Positions 14,694-22,839 of a DNA stretch of 57,396 nt are shown one piece after another. The DNA comes from Woeseiaceae bacterium (GTDB taxonomy: Bacteria > Pseudomonadota > Gammaproteobacteria > Steroidobacterales > Woeseiaceae). The stretch's first letter is position 1. Every line of letters begins with the position of its first letter. The stretch spans positions 1 through 57,396 of the forward strand of contig JANQGQ010000033.1 of the NCBI GenBank assembly GCA_028277185.1, read 5' to 3'. A model generated the notes under the pieces. That model was not told the DNA's origin, did not search any database, and worked only from the letters and a program-made list of their open reading frames with translations. Both the position numbers and the translations under genes were made by a program.

Positions 14694-14721
14694 GGGATCG
14701 GACGCCTCGACGTCCGATCCC
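14694..14721. terminator. Bidirectional hairpin between acnA and the GNAT gene
   Basis: GGGATCGGACG (14694-14704) pairs perfectly with CGTCCGATCCC (14711-14721) around the 6-base loop CCTCGA. The 11-bp stem sits between two convergent genes, 14 bases after the acnA stop and 13 bases from the GNAT stop. There is no T-tract on either side, but position and strength make a two-way terminator likely. Confidence 0.75.
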
Positions 14722-14733
14722 GCGTCCCGTTCG

Positions 14734-15327
14734 TCAGGCAAGCGGCTTAGTCAACAGCACCCAGTTCTTGCCCCGATTCTCCCAGTCTTCCTTTACGATC
14801 GGCCGACTGGCCGCCTCGCGGTAGCCACAGCGCTCGTACAGCCGACGCGCGCCCGGATTGCCGTCCGAGACGATGATGCTGAGCCCCTGCCTTGCCGTGT
14901 CACGCGCAAGATCTTCGGCGATCTCCAGCAGCGCTCTTCCGTAGCCCTTGCCGCGGTGAGTTGGATACGTCGCCAACACGTTGACGTACCAGGTTGCCGG
15001 CGCGAGGTCCTCGAGTTCCTGGAGCGGCACGAACATGGGCGGCATTTCGCCGTAGTCGACGGGCTCAGGGACGTCCGGCAGCGGATAACCGACCAGGGCC
15101 GCGACGACTACGCCGTTCTCTTCGCAGACCACGGCGTTACGATACGAGAAACTCCCCTCCTCGCGCCGCGCCCGCGCACGGCCGATGTCGAAGACGTCCT
15201 GACCGGGTTCCGCCAGTTTCCGCCACAGGTACACCGGCATGCCCTCGCCGGCCATGTCGACGAGCTCGGCGAGCGCCGTTGCGTCATCCTGCGTTGCCGG
15301 ACGGTGTGGTCGTTTCAATTCGCTCAT
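14734..15327 (-). CDS. GNAT-family N-acetyltransferase
   Basis: 197 residues. It has the standard GNAT order: N-terminal RPATQDDATALAELVD, acceptor-side strands, then motif A with the acetyl-CoA loop THRGKGYGRALLEIAED and motif B NPGARRLYERCGYREA. The insert FVPLQELEDLAPATWYVNVLA before motif A is conserved in a subgroup whose substrate I do not know. It is transcribed leftward toward acnA and ends at the shared hairpin. The ATG at 15327 has only weak upstream signals. It could acetylate a small amine, an amino acid or a protein; context does not help. Confidence 0.85.
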   Translation of the reverse strand: MSELKRPHRPATQDDATALAELVDMAGEGMPVYLWRKLAEPGQDVFDIGRARARREEGSFSYRNAVVCEENGVVVAALVGYPLPDVPEPVDYGEMPPMFVPLQELEDLAPATWYVNVLATYPTHRGKGYGRALLEIAEDLARDTARQGLSIIVSDGNPGARRLYERCGYREAASRPIVKEDWENRGKNWVLLTKPLA

Positions 15328-15381
15328 TGGGACTCAATCGAGACGGATAAACCGCAGAGCTCGGCAAAACATGTAAGGGCG

Positions 15382-15687
15382 CTACCTGTAGACCCGCACC
15401 CACCCGACCAGACGCCTGTCGCCCTGGCAAGGTCCGGCGTCCACAATGAGGCTTTTGTCAGCCGTCAACGCCACTAACACCAGGCTGAACTTGCGGTTCA
15501 GACTCTCCGGCACGTTGGATGTAACGCGATACAGATTACTGCCGCATTGATGGGTTCCGCCTGCTGCAAAATCGAACGAGTTTGCAGACTCGAGCTCATA
15601 AACGAAAGACACCGAATCCAGAGTCACCGACTCGGCAAACGCACTGTTGCACGCAATAAACAGGATCAGCGCTGCGATCCACTTCAT
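15382..15687 (-). CDS. Small secreted protein of unknown function
   Basis: 101 residues from ATG 15687, supported by a strong AAGGAGG 8 bases upstream; longer in-frame versions lack this. A signal peptide (MKWIAALILFIACNSAFAES) with an AFA-E cleavage site precedes a mature protein of about 82 residues. The mature part has two cysteines (HQCGSNLYRV and AGPCQGDRRLVGW), probably a disulfide pair, and alternating hydrophobic residues suggesting a small beta fold. It ends WVRVYR. It sits alone, 54 bases downstream of the GNAT start on the same strand. I do not recognise the family. The unusually good ribosome site suggests substantial expression. Confidence 0.7.
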   Translation of the reverse strand: MKWIAALILFIACNSAFAESVTLDSVSFVYELESANSFDFAAGGTHQCGSNLYRVTSNVPESLNRKFSLVLVALTADKSLIVDAGPCQGDRRLVGWVRVYR

Positions 15688-15820
15688 ACTCCCATCCTCC
15701 TTATGCATCAAGAGATAATCGATTTCTGCCAGCGTGATTGAGCAGGTTCCTGGCAGGGTCAAATCGCAGACACATGCTCCCTCATAAAGTACTCAGGGCC
15801 CATAAGGAGTCACCGCAAGC

Positions 15821-15826
15821 TATGAT
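15821..15826 (+). promoter_or_regulatory. Possible -10 box for the sirtuin gene
   Basis: TATGAT, five of six bases of the sigma-70 -10 consensus, lies 33 bases before the sirtuin ATG in a 171-bp gap between divergent genes. No -35 of quality is seen at 16-18 bases. An AAGGAGT at 15803 resembles a ribosome site, but no start codon follows it at a suitable distance. Confidence 0.3.
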
Positions 15827-15858
15827 AGTTTGAGTTCGTAGTTGCGAATACCTCAGTC

Positions 15859-16644
15859 ATGCCTCACTCAGAAACAGCGAAGGCTCAATCCGGATGGCGC
15901 GATGCCGTCGCGCGCCTTGCGACACTGCTCGGCTCGGCGCGACACGTCTGCGTGCTGACCGGTGCCGGCGTCTCTGCCGAATCCGGCGTCCCAACTTTCC
16001 GCGAGGCACAATCCGGGCTCTGGGCGCGCTACGACCCGCTACAGCTGGCGACGCCGGAGGCATTCGAAGCCAACCCGGAGCTGGTCTGGGACTGGTACCG
16101 TTACCGGCGTGAGTTGGTCGAGAGTGTCCAGCCGAACGCCGGTCACTACGCTTTGGCGGAACTCGGCGGTCTGATCCCTGAGTTCACGCTCGTAACTCAG
16201 AACGTCGACGGCTTGCATGCGCGTGCCGGCAGCCGGGACGTCATCGAATTTCACGGCAACCTGTTCATCAACCGCTGCTTCCGGGAGAACGTGGTCGTCG
16301 ACGGCCGCCCCCTCGATGACTACCCGAGCTGTCCGAACTGCGGGTCCCCGCTGCGGCCTGGCGTCGTCTGGTTTGGGGAAGCCATACCGGAGACCGCGCT
16401 CGATCGCGCTTTCGGCGCCGCCCGCGACTGTGACGTCCTGCTTGCGGTGGGAACGTCGGCCGGAGTCTACCCGGCCGCCGGGCTGATCGACGTTGCGCGC
16501 GAAACGGGATCGGCCGTCGCTGAGATCAATCCGATACCAGCGGCAGCTAACGTCGATATTGCCGTTGCAGGGCCGTCAGGCGAGGTGCTCCCGGCAATCG
16601 TCGATCGTCTCTTGTCGATCGATCAAGAGCCCCCACATCCCTAG
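15859..16644 (+). CDS. Sir2-family NAD-dependent protein deacylase
   Basis: 261 residues. Signatures are GAGVSAESGVPTFR (35-48), QNVDGLH (114-120), the general base His132 (FHGN) and VVWFGE (169-174). Tyr80 and Arg83 (WYRYRREL) fit the class III Y-x-x-R motif that reads acidic acyl groups, so desuccinylation as well as deacetylation is possible. The zinc site shows only Cys140, Cys158 and Cys161: the residue three after Cys140 is Glu. I recall related gammaproteobacterial sirtuins with the same pattern, so this need not mean loss of function. It is followed 25 bases later by a DUF2333 gene on the same strand. No Shine-Dalgarno is obvious. Confidence 0.88.
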   Translation: MPHSETAKAQSGWRDAVARLATLLGSARHVCVLTGAGVSAESGVPTFREAQSGLWARYDPLQLATPEAFEANPELVWDWYRYRRELVESVQPNAGHYALAELGGLIPEFTLVTQNVDGLHARAGSRDVIEFHGNLFINRCFRENVVVDGRPLDDYPSCPNCGSPLRPGVVWFGEAIPETALDRAFGAARDCDVLLAVGTSAGVYPAAGLIDVARETGSAVAEINPIPAAANVDIAVAGPSGEVLPAIVDRLLSIDQEPPHP

Positions 16645-16669
16645 ACTGTAGTTCCAATCAGGAGACGGC

Positions 16670-17671
16670 GTGAACAACGAGACCGCAACGAGCATCCTCA
16701 AGGGGCACCGCTGGCGCAACGTATCGCTGATCACGCTGGGCGTGATCCTGCTCGTGTGGACTATCCTCGCAATCTACTGGTCACGGACGCCCAAAGTCTT
16801 CTGGGTCAACGAATACGTAGACAACAACCGCCACGTCGTCGGTTACGCCACGACCGACACCCTCGTGCGGGTGGCGGACACTTTGCTCGAAAAGCCGGGC
16901 GGCTATTTGTCGAACGACCGCTTCCCGCCCAGCGTCTTCCTCGACAACATGCCGAACTGGGAGTTCGGCGTCCTGCAGCAGGTCCGCGACCTGTCGCGTG
17001 TCCTGCGCAACGACTACAGCCGCAGCCAGTCCCAGTCGAGGGAAGACCCGGACCTGGCCGAAGCGGAACCGAACTTCTTCTTCGACAACAATTCCTGGAT
17101 CCTGCCGCGCACCGAATCCAGATACCGGGAAGGCATTCGCGGCATCGAGCGCTATCGCGGCCGGCTGATCGGACTCGAGCAGCCCGACGCCGAGTTTTTC
17201 GCCCGCGCCGACAACCTGCGCGAATGGCTGGCGCAGGTGGAGAAACGGCTTGGAAGCCTGACCCGGCGTCTCGGCGACAGCGTTGCGACCGACCGCATCA
17301 ACGAGAACCTGGCGGGCGACAGAGCGGCCGAGGCCGCGCAGCCTCAACCCGACCGACTTCGGGTCAAGACACCCTGGTACGAAGTCGACGACATCTTCTT
17401 CGAAGCACGGGGCACCGCGTGGGCGCTGGTGCACTTCTTCCGTGCCGCGGAGCTCGACTTCGCGCAGGTACTGGCGGACAAGAACGCCGAGGCCAGCGTA
17501 CGGCAGATCATTCGCGAACTCGAGGCAAGCCTCACGCCGCTGCGTTCGCCGATCATCCTGAACGGCGGCGGCTACGGACTGTTCGCCAATCACTCACTCG
17601 TCATGGCGAACTATCTCGCCAGGGCCAACGCGGCCGTCATCAACCTGCGTGAACTCCTGGATCAAGGCTGA
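16670..17671 (+). CDS. DUF2333 family inner-membrane protein
   Basis: 333 residues. The GTG start is supported by AGGAG 6 bases upstream. One membrane anchor (about 19-41, VSLITLGVILLVWTILAIYW) leaves the remainder in the periplasm. The conserved blocks YATTDTLVRVADTLLEKPGG, SVFLDNMPNWEFGVL and FFFDNNSWILPRTES identify DUF2333, found across Gammaproteobacteria and of unknown role. The C-terminal half is helical, with a likely coiled coil (residues 150-210). It is probably co-transcribed with the sirtuin gene 25 bases upstream. It converges on the YgjP-like gene across a 40-base AT-rich gap that holds only a weak CTTAA/TTAAG hairpin. Confidence 0.85.
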   Translation: MNNETATSILKGHRWRNVSLITLGVILLVWTILAIYWSRTPKVFWVNEYVDNNRHVVGYATTDTLVRVADTLLEKPGGYLSNDRFPPSVFLDNMPNWEFGVLQQVRDLSRVLRNDYSRSQSQSREDPDLAEAEPNFFFDNNSWILPRTESRYREGIRGIERYRGRLIGLEQPDAEFFARADNLREWLAQVEKRLGSLTRRLGDSVATDRINENLAGDRAAEAAQPQPDRLRVKTPWYEVDDIFFEARGTAWALVHFFRAAELDFAQVLADKNAEASVRQIIRELEASLTPLRSPIILNGGGYGLFANHSLVMANYLARANAAVINLRELLDQG

Positions 17672-17711
17672 TAATCAACTTAAAGATTACACCTTAAGCC
17701 CATAATTTTAA

Positions 17712-18467
17712 TTAGTAAATTCCCACCCATATAGGGATCTGCTGCCAACCCGACGAGAGCCGTTTGTCCAAGCTCCGGTAGTCGGGCTCGAAGCGCTCGA
17801 CGAGCTGCCAGAAGCGCGCCGAGTGGTTCATGTGCCGCGCGTGACACAGCTCGTGGATCATCAGATAGCGCACGAGCTCGGGCTCCAGAAACAGCGCACA
17901 GTAGTTGAGACTGATCGTGCCGCTGCTGGAATGGCTCCCCCAGCAGGTTTTCTGCGCGCGAACCTGCAGGCGCTGGTAGGAGACGCCGAGCAGCGACGCG
18001 AGACTCTCGAGACGCGCGCCGAAGGCCTCTCTTGCGACGCCGGCCAGCCAGCGGCGCAGCGCAAGCACGCAGGCCTCTTCGTCGTCGATCCGGCCCGTCA
18101 GGACGACGGTATCCCCGAGCTGGCGGAAGCGCACGCCTTTGGCGTTCTGCCGCGGGCGGTAGCGGACGGAGACCGTTTTCCCGATACCCTGCAAATCGAC
18201 ATGCTGCGGCAGCGCAAACGGCTCCGTCGGGTGCGCGCTGGCGAACTGCTCGCGCGTGCGCCGGATCCAGTCGCGGTGCTCCCGGACGAAAGCGGCGACG
18301 TCCGCCGCGCTCGTTCGCTTGGGGACGACGACCTCGACGTTGCCTCGGGGATAGACCTTGATGGCGAGACGCTTTGCCCGGCGGCTCTCGCGAACCGAGA
18401 AATCCTGAGGCTGCCGGTCGCTGCCGGTATCCGCGAAGAGAGCAAGCTGTCGGGTCGCACGGGACAC
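17712..18467 (-). CDS. YgjP-like (DUF45) zinc metallopeptidase-fold protein
   Basis: 251 residues. The zinc motif is HELCH (205-209) with third ligand His215 in NHSARFW, the pattern of the YgjP/SprT-like DUF45 family. Upstream blocks TCWGSHSSSGTISLNY and RGNVEVVVPKRTS also match. The E. coli homologue has been described as a UTP pyrophosphatase, and others are listed as M48-type peptidases, so the reaction is uncertain. The start is a GTG at 18467 with CCGGGA just before it. An N-terminal extension of about 20 residues before the core is poorly conserved in composition. It stands alone; the 101-bp gap upstream has no clear signal. Confidence 0.85.
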   Translation of the reverse strand: MSRATRQLALFADTGSDRQPQDFSVRESRRAKRLAIKVYPRGNVEVVVPKRTSAADVAAFVREHRDWIRRTREQFASAHPTEPFALPQHVDLQGIGKTVSVRYRPRQNAKGVRFRQLGDTVVLTGRIDDEEACVLALRRWLAGVAREAFGARLESLASLLGVSYQRLQVRAQKTCWGSHSSSGTISLNYCALFLEPELVRYLMIHELCHARHMNHSARFWQLVERFEPDYRSLDKRLSSGWQQIPIWVGIY

Positions 18468-18568
18468 TCCCGGATTTTAGCCCTTATCCGTGGCGGATTA
18501 CACGGAGCCGGGCGCTTCGGGCAGCCCGCCCGTCAAGGTATGGGGCGGGCTGCTACGAAGGGTTCGGT

Positions 18569-19288
18569 TCAGGGAGCGTCGCCGCTGAACCGCTCTGCGT
18601 CCTGGAGGCTCATCTCTCCCGTTACGCCGCCTACCTGAGCCCTATCGCTGATGAACAACTCGACCTCGCGTTCCAGTTCGATAACGCCTTCCACGATGCT
18701 GCCCGGACCGATAACGATACGCGGCTTGCGCTTGTTGTCTTTCCACCGCCAGCCGCTCGGCTTCCGCACGACGATGTCGCCGCGGACGACGGCACCGTCG
18801 CGAAGCTGGATATCGCCGTTGACCGTCTCTACGTTTGCGCCGACCTCCGCGCCGGCCAGTTCGATACCGCCGTTGACGTTGGAAACCTCCTCGCCAACGC
18901 GGCTGCGGCTCTGAAGCTCGATTCCACCGTTGACCGCCGTCACCGAGCGTTCTACCGTCGAACCGCCGCCGACGCGTATCGACCCGTTGACCGTTTCGAC
19001 CCGCTGGGCGGAAACATCGGTACCGAGCCGCACGGCGCCGTTGACCGACGATGCGTCCCTGACCTGCACGCTGTCTTCGATCCGGACGGTTCCGTTTACG
19101 GTCTCGACGTCGCCGGTCACAATTGCACCGGTGCCGACCGTCACGCTGCCGTTGACGGACGAAGCACCGTCGACCGTTTCACCTGCACCGATCCTGATAC
19201 TCTTGTTGACGGAGGCCGTCGCGGGCATCGCCACCGCCAGGGCGAGAACTACGAGCGCGGACAGTGGTCTGGACATTTGTTTGGACAT
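18569..19288 (-). CDS. Secreted VNG-repeat protein (predicted beta-solenoid)
   Basis: 239 residues from ATG 19288, chosen for the GGAG 8 bases upstream. A signal peptide (about 1-26, LSALVVLALAVAMPATASV) precedes seven repeats of 17-19 residues, each holding VNG: SSVNGSVTV, ETVNGTVRI, SSVNGAVRL, ETVNGSIRV, TAVNGGIEL, SNVNGGIEL and ETVNGDIQL. Hydrophobic residues alternate within each turn, as expected of a narrow right-handed beta-helix similar to bactofilin or DUF4097-type adhesin folds. After the repeats come a WRWKDNKRKPR basic patch and a final strand region. At DNA level the repeats are visible as recurring CCGTTGAC. Location is periplasm or cell surface. It is divergent from the ABC exporter genes. 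Function unknown. Confidence 0.75.
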   Translation of the reverse strand: MSKQMSRPLSALVVLALAVAMPATASVNKSIRIGAGETVDGASSVNGSVTVGTGAIVTGDVETVNGTVRIEDSVQVRDASSVNGAVRLGTDVSAQRVETVNGSIRVGGGSTVERSVTAVNGGIELQSRSRVGEEVSNVNGGIELAGAEVGANVETVNGDIQLRDGAVVRGDIVVRKPSGWRWKDNKRKPRIVIGPGSIVEGVIELEREVELFISDRAQVGGVTGEMSLQDAERFSGDAP

Positions 19289-19418
19289 TGGGCGATCTCC
19301 GTTGATATTCGCAATCATCGCCGGTTCGATGCCGGAGCCCCGCCGACGGTTTACCGGCTGGTCGCGCCGGCCTGCTTTCGCTAATCTTAGCGCCCTTTCC
19401 ACGGACCCCTTAAGCCGC

Positions 19419-20303
19419 ATGGCCATAGCCTTAGAAGCGCGCCACCTCGTCAAGGAGTACCCCGGGGTCCTGGCGGTCGACGACGTGAGCTTCGCAGTCG
19501 AGGAAGGAAGTTGCTTCGGGCTCCTCGGCCCGAACGGCGCCGGTAAGACGACGACCGTCGAAATCATCGAAGGCGTGACGGCCGCAACCTCGGGGGAAGT
19601 CTGGTACGACGGTGAGCCGGCGGGTGAGCGTTTCCGCGAAGAAGCCGGCATCCAGTTTCAGAGCACAGCGCTGCAGGACTTTCTCACGGTGCGCGAGACG
19701 CTCGAAATGTTCCAGGCACTCTACGACCGTCGTGCCGACCTCGACCGCATCATCGAGTCCTGCTCCCTGACGGAACTCGTCGACCGCGACAACCGCAAAC
19801 TCTCCGGCGGCCAGCGTCAGCGGCTCCTGCTGGCGGTCGCGCTCGTCAACCGGCCCCGCCTGATCTTTCTCGACGAACCTACGACCGGGCTCGACCCGCA
19901 GGCGCGGCGCAACTTCTGGGACCTCGTGCAGCGTATCCTGGCCGATGGCGCCACGGTCATTCTGACGACGCACTACATGGACGAAGCACAAGTCCTCTGC
20001 GACGAGATAGCGATCATGGACGCCGGGCGCATCGTCACGCAGGGCGCACCCGACAAACTGCTTCGCGACCGCTATCGCGGCCTGATCATCGAGCTGCCGC
20101 TGGCCGACACGGCGGCCCGGCTCGGCGATATCGAGCATCGCACTTTCGAGAACCTGGGCATCGTCGAAATCCTTTCAAGCGACGTGACGGCAAGCCTCGA
20201 ATCGCTGGCCGGGAACGGCATCTCGCTGGACCGCGTCAAGATCCGGCAGGCGAATCTGGAGGACCTCTTCCTCGACCTGACCGGCCATACGCTCAGAGCC
20301 TGA
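19419..20303 (+). CDS. ABC exporter ATP-binding protein
   Basis: 294 residues from ATG 19419; the frame is open further upstream but there it is antisense to the VNG gene. Walker A GPNGAGKT (37-44), Q-loop Gln79, signature LSGGQ (128-132), Walker B LIFLDE (148-153) and H-loop His185 are all intact, so ATP hydrolysis is expected. The sequence style (VKEYPGVLAVDDVSF, TTGLDPQARR) is of the DrrA/CcmA-like ABC-2 export group. The C-terminal 80 residues are the usual extension (ANLEDLFLDLTG). The permease gene follows 9 bases later. Cargo may be a lipid, polyketide or drug; nothing in the window settles it. Confidence 0.9.
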   Translation: MAIALEARHLVKEYPGVLAVDDVSFAVEEGSCFGLLGPNGAGKTTTVEIIEGVTAATSGEVWYDGEPAGERFREEAGIQFQSTALQDFLTVRETLEMFQALYDRRADLDRIIESCSLTELVDRDNRKLSGGQRQRLLLAVALVNRPRLIFLDEPTTGLDPQARRNFWDLVQRILADGATVILTTHYMDEAQVLCDEIAIMDAGRIVTQGAPDKLLRDRYRGLIIELPLADTAARLGDIEHRTFENLGIVEILSSDVTASLESLAGNGISLDRVKIRQANLEDLFLDLTGHTLRA

Positions 20304-20312
20304 GGAGCGTCG

Positions 20313-21326
20313 ATGCTGAAGCGAATCTATGCGGTTTTCCGCGCGAGGAATCTCGAGTTCATGCGCGACCGCGCCACGCTGGCGTGGAATATCGTGCTGC
20401 CGCTGGCGCTCATCGCCGGCCTGTCGCTGGCGTTCGGCGGCGGGAACCGCAGCGAATTCACGGTCGGCGTGCTCGGCGAGGCCATCGAAGCAGACGCGCA
20501 TCCGTTTCTCGGGACCCGCTACGTGGACTTCGTCACGGTACCGGAGCTGAGCGAAGGACTGAGAAAAGTGAGCCGCCATCAGCTCGACCTGCTCGTTCGC
20601 TTCGAGAGCCCGGCGGCATACTGGGTTAACCCCGACTCGTCGAAAGGCTATTTCGCGGAGCGCGCTCTGCTGCAGGCGGACAGCGAGGGGGAGCTAACGA
20701 AAGAGGCGATCGGCGGTGAACCGATACGCTACGTCGACTGGGTACTGCCGGGGATACTCGGCATGAACATGATGTTCAGCTGTCTGTTCGGCGTAGGCTA
20801 CGTCGTGGTCCGCTACCGCAAGAACGGGTTTCTCAAGCGTTTACGCGCCACGCCTCTCAAACCTCTCGAGTTCATACTCGCGCAGATCGCGTCACGAATG
20901 CTGCTGGTGCTCACGATTACCACGGTCGTGTTCGTGGCCACACATCTGGTGTTGGACACGCCGATGGAAGGCAACTACCTGGATCTTTTTGCAGTTGCCG
21001 CACTCGGCACGATCTGTCTGGTTGCACTCGGACTGCTCATCGCGGCGCGCGTAACGAGCGAGGAACTGGCCGGCGGTCTCCTCAACATGATCAACTGGCC
21101 CATGATGCTGCTCTCCGGCGTCTGGTTCTCGCTCGAGGCAGCCGGCGAGACCGTGCAGCAGGCGGCCCTCGTCTTTCCGCTGACGCACGTTCTCGACGCG
21201 TCGCGCGCCATCATGTTCGACGGCGCCTCGCTGGCGGAGATCGCGCCGAATCTGCTTGCGTTGTCCGCCATGACCGTCGTGTTTCTGTTCTTCGGCGCGC
21301 GGGTGTTCCGCTGGCATCCGGGTTGA
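20313..21326 (+). CDS. ABC-2 type permease
   Basis: 337 residues. AGGAG lies 6 bases before the ATG. One N-terminal membrane segment (about 23-42) is followed by an extracytoplasmic region of roughly 130 residues, then five more segments (from about 147 on, e.g. GILGMNMMFSCLFGVGYVVV). The motif FLKRLRATPLKPLEFILAQ matches the ABC-2 coupling helix. It pairs with the ATPase gene 9 bases upstream to form a half-size exporter, presumably as a homodimer. tatD begins 12 bases downstream, so at least these three genes are likely one transcript. Confidence 0.9.
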   Translation: MLKRIYAVFRARNLEFMRDRATLAWNIVLPLALIAGLSLAFGGGNRSEFTVGVLGEAIEADAHPFLGTRYVDFVTVPELSEGLRKVSRHQLDLLVRFESPAAYWVNPDSSKGYFAERALLQADSEGELTKEAIGGEPIRYVDWVLPGILGMNMMFSCLFGVGYVVVRYRKNGFLKRLRATPLKPLEFILAQIASRMLLVLTITTVVFVATHLVLDTPMEGNYLDLFAVAALGTICLVALGLLIAARVTSEELAGGLLNMINWPMMLLSGVWFSLEAAGETVQQAALVFPLTHVLDASRAIMFDGASLAEIAPNLLALSAMTVVFLFFGARVFRWHPG

Positions 21327-21337
21327 GGGAGCATCTC

Positions 21338-22129
21338 TTGGATCTGATCGATATCGGCGCGAACCTCGCGCACGACAGCTTCGACGACGACCGCGAGGAC
21401 GTGCTGCGCCGGGCGCGGGATGCCGGCGTCAGCCGGCTGATCGTGACCGGCAGCTCCGACGAGAGCAACCGGCGCGCCCACGAGTTGACCCAGGAATACC
21501 CCGGCGTGCTGTACTCCACGGCGGGCGTGCATCCGCATCACGCCAGCGACTACGGTGACCAGAGCGACGCATTGATTCGCGACCTCGTCGTCCGCGACAC
21601 AGTGGTTGCCGTCGGCGAATGCGGTCTCGACTATTTCCGCAACTTCTCTCCCCGCGAAGCGCAGCTCGACGCTTTCCGCGCACAGCTCGGGATCGCGGCC
21701 GACACCGGCAAGCCGGTGTTTCTTCACCAGCGCGACGCGCACGACGATTTCATCGAGGTTCTCGAGCCCGTGCTTCCCAAACTCTCGCGGGCGGTCGCAC
21801 ACTGTTTCACGGGCGAGCACGAGTCGCTCCGCGAGTACCTCGGCATGGGACTCTACATCGGCATCACGGGATGGATCTGCGACGAGCGCCGCGGACGTCA
21901 CCTGTACGAGATTGCGGACGCGATTCCCGACGATCGGCTGATGATCGAAACCGATGCGCCCTATCTCCTGCCGCGAACGCTCAGACCCAGGCCGCAAACG
22001 CGCCGCAACGAGCCGGCCTGGCTTGCCGAGGTATTGCGGGTCGTTGCCGAGGCGAGAGGACAAAGCATCGAACACGTCGCCGAAATCACGACGGCCAACG
22101 CCGTGCGCTTCTTCGGACTGCCGACGTGA
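21338..22129 (+). CDS. tatD: TatD-family 3'-5' exonuclease / DNase
   Basis: 263 residues from the TTG at 21338, favoured by GAGGGAG just upstream and because the product then starts MDLIDIGANLAHDSF, the usual TatD N-terminus; a TTG at 21323 would add five residues. Metal-binding motifs are DIGANL, GVHPHHA, VGECGLDY, FLHQRDAHDDF, AHCFTGE and ETDAPYLLPR. The DIGAN form, rather than DSHCH, marks the TatD subgroup. The enzyme degrades DNA (and RNA) exonucleolytically and is linked to oxidative DNA repair. Its TGA overlaps the GTG start of the DJ-1 gene. Confidence 0.92.
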   Translation: MDLIDIGANLAHDSFDDDREDVLRRARDAGVSRLIVTGSSDESNRRAHELTQEYPGVLYSTAGVHPHHASDYGDQSDALIRDLVVRDTVVAVGECGLDYFRNFSPREAQLDAFRAQLGIAADTGKPVFLHQRDAHDDFIEVLEPVLPKLSRAVAHCFTGEHESLREYLGMGLYIGITGWICDERRGRHLYEIADAIPDDRLMIETDAPYLLPRTLRPRPQTRRNEPAWLAEVLRVVAEARGQSIEHVAEITTANAVRFFGLPT

Positions 22130-22827
22130 AGCCCCGAATACTCGTCGTCCTGACGTCCCACCCGGAACTCGGCGACACGGGGCGGCGCACCGGATTCTGG
22201 CTCGAGGAGCTGGCGGCGCCCTGGTACGCGTTTCGCGACGCCGGTGCAGAGATCACGCTTGCAAGCCCAAAGGGCGGCAGACCGCCGCTGGATCCGGAGA
22301 GCGCGAAGCCCGAACACCAGAGCGCCGCAACGCGGCGGTTCGCGGAGGACGAAGCGCTGCAGGCCGCACTATCGGACACCGTGCCGCTTGCCGGGATCGA
22401 TCCGGGCACGGCAGACGCGGCGTTCTACCCGGGCGGACATGGGCCGCTGTGGGATCTCGTGGACGACCCGCATTCGATCACGCTGATCGAGACACTGCTG
22501 GCCGCCGGCAGGCCGGTCGCGGCCCTGTGCCATGGCCCCGTCGTGCTACTCAATGCACAAGATGCCGCCGGCAGCCCGATCGTCGCCGGCCGCAACGTAA
22601 CCAGCTTCACGAACGCCGAGGAAGCTTCGATCGGACTGAGCGACGCCGTGCCCGAGCTGCTCGAAGACGCGCTGAGGAACCGCGGCGCGCGGTTTTCCAG
22701 CGCCGAACCGTTCGAGGCGCACGCCGTCCGGGACGGAGCGCTGATCACGGGCCAGAATCCCGCATCGTCGGCCGCGGCAGCGCGACACCTTCTCGACGTC
22801 GTCGCCGAATCGAATTCAAACCCGTAG
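22126..22827 (+). CDS. DJ-1/PfpI (class I glutamine amidotransferase-like) protein
   Basis: 233 residues from a GTG at 22126 that overlaps the tatD stop as GTGA. The nucleophile elbow is Cys135-His136 (AALCHGPVV), with a glutamate near residue 27 (FWLEELAAPW) and the glycine-rich FYPGGHGPLWDL. This arrangement is that of HchA/Hsp31-like proteins, which convert methylglyoxal to lactate without cofactor or deglycate proteins; amidotransferase activity is unlikely because no partner is present. It sits between tatD and a mechanosensitive channel gene, all on the same strand, suggesting a stress-related operon. Family is sure; substrate is not. Confidence 0.88.
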   Translation: MKPRILVVLTSHPELGDTGRRTGFWLEELAAPWYAFRDAGAEITLASPKGGRPPLDPESAKPEHQSAATRRFAEDEALQAALSDTVPLAGIDPGTADAAFYPGGHGPLWDLVDDPHSITLIETLLAAGRPVAALCHGPVVLLNAQDAAGSPIVAGRNVTSFTNAEEASIGLSDAVPELLEDALRNRGARFSSAEPFEAHAVRDGALITGQNPASSAAAARHLLDVVAESNSNP

Positions 22828-22839
22828 CGGACGAGCACG

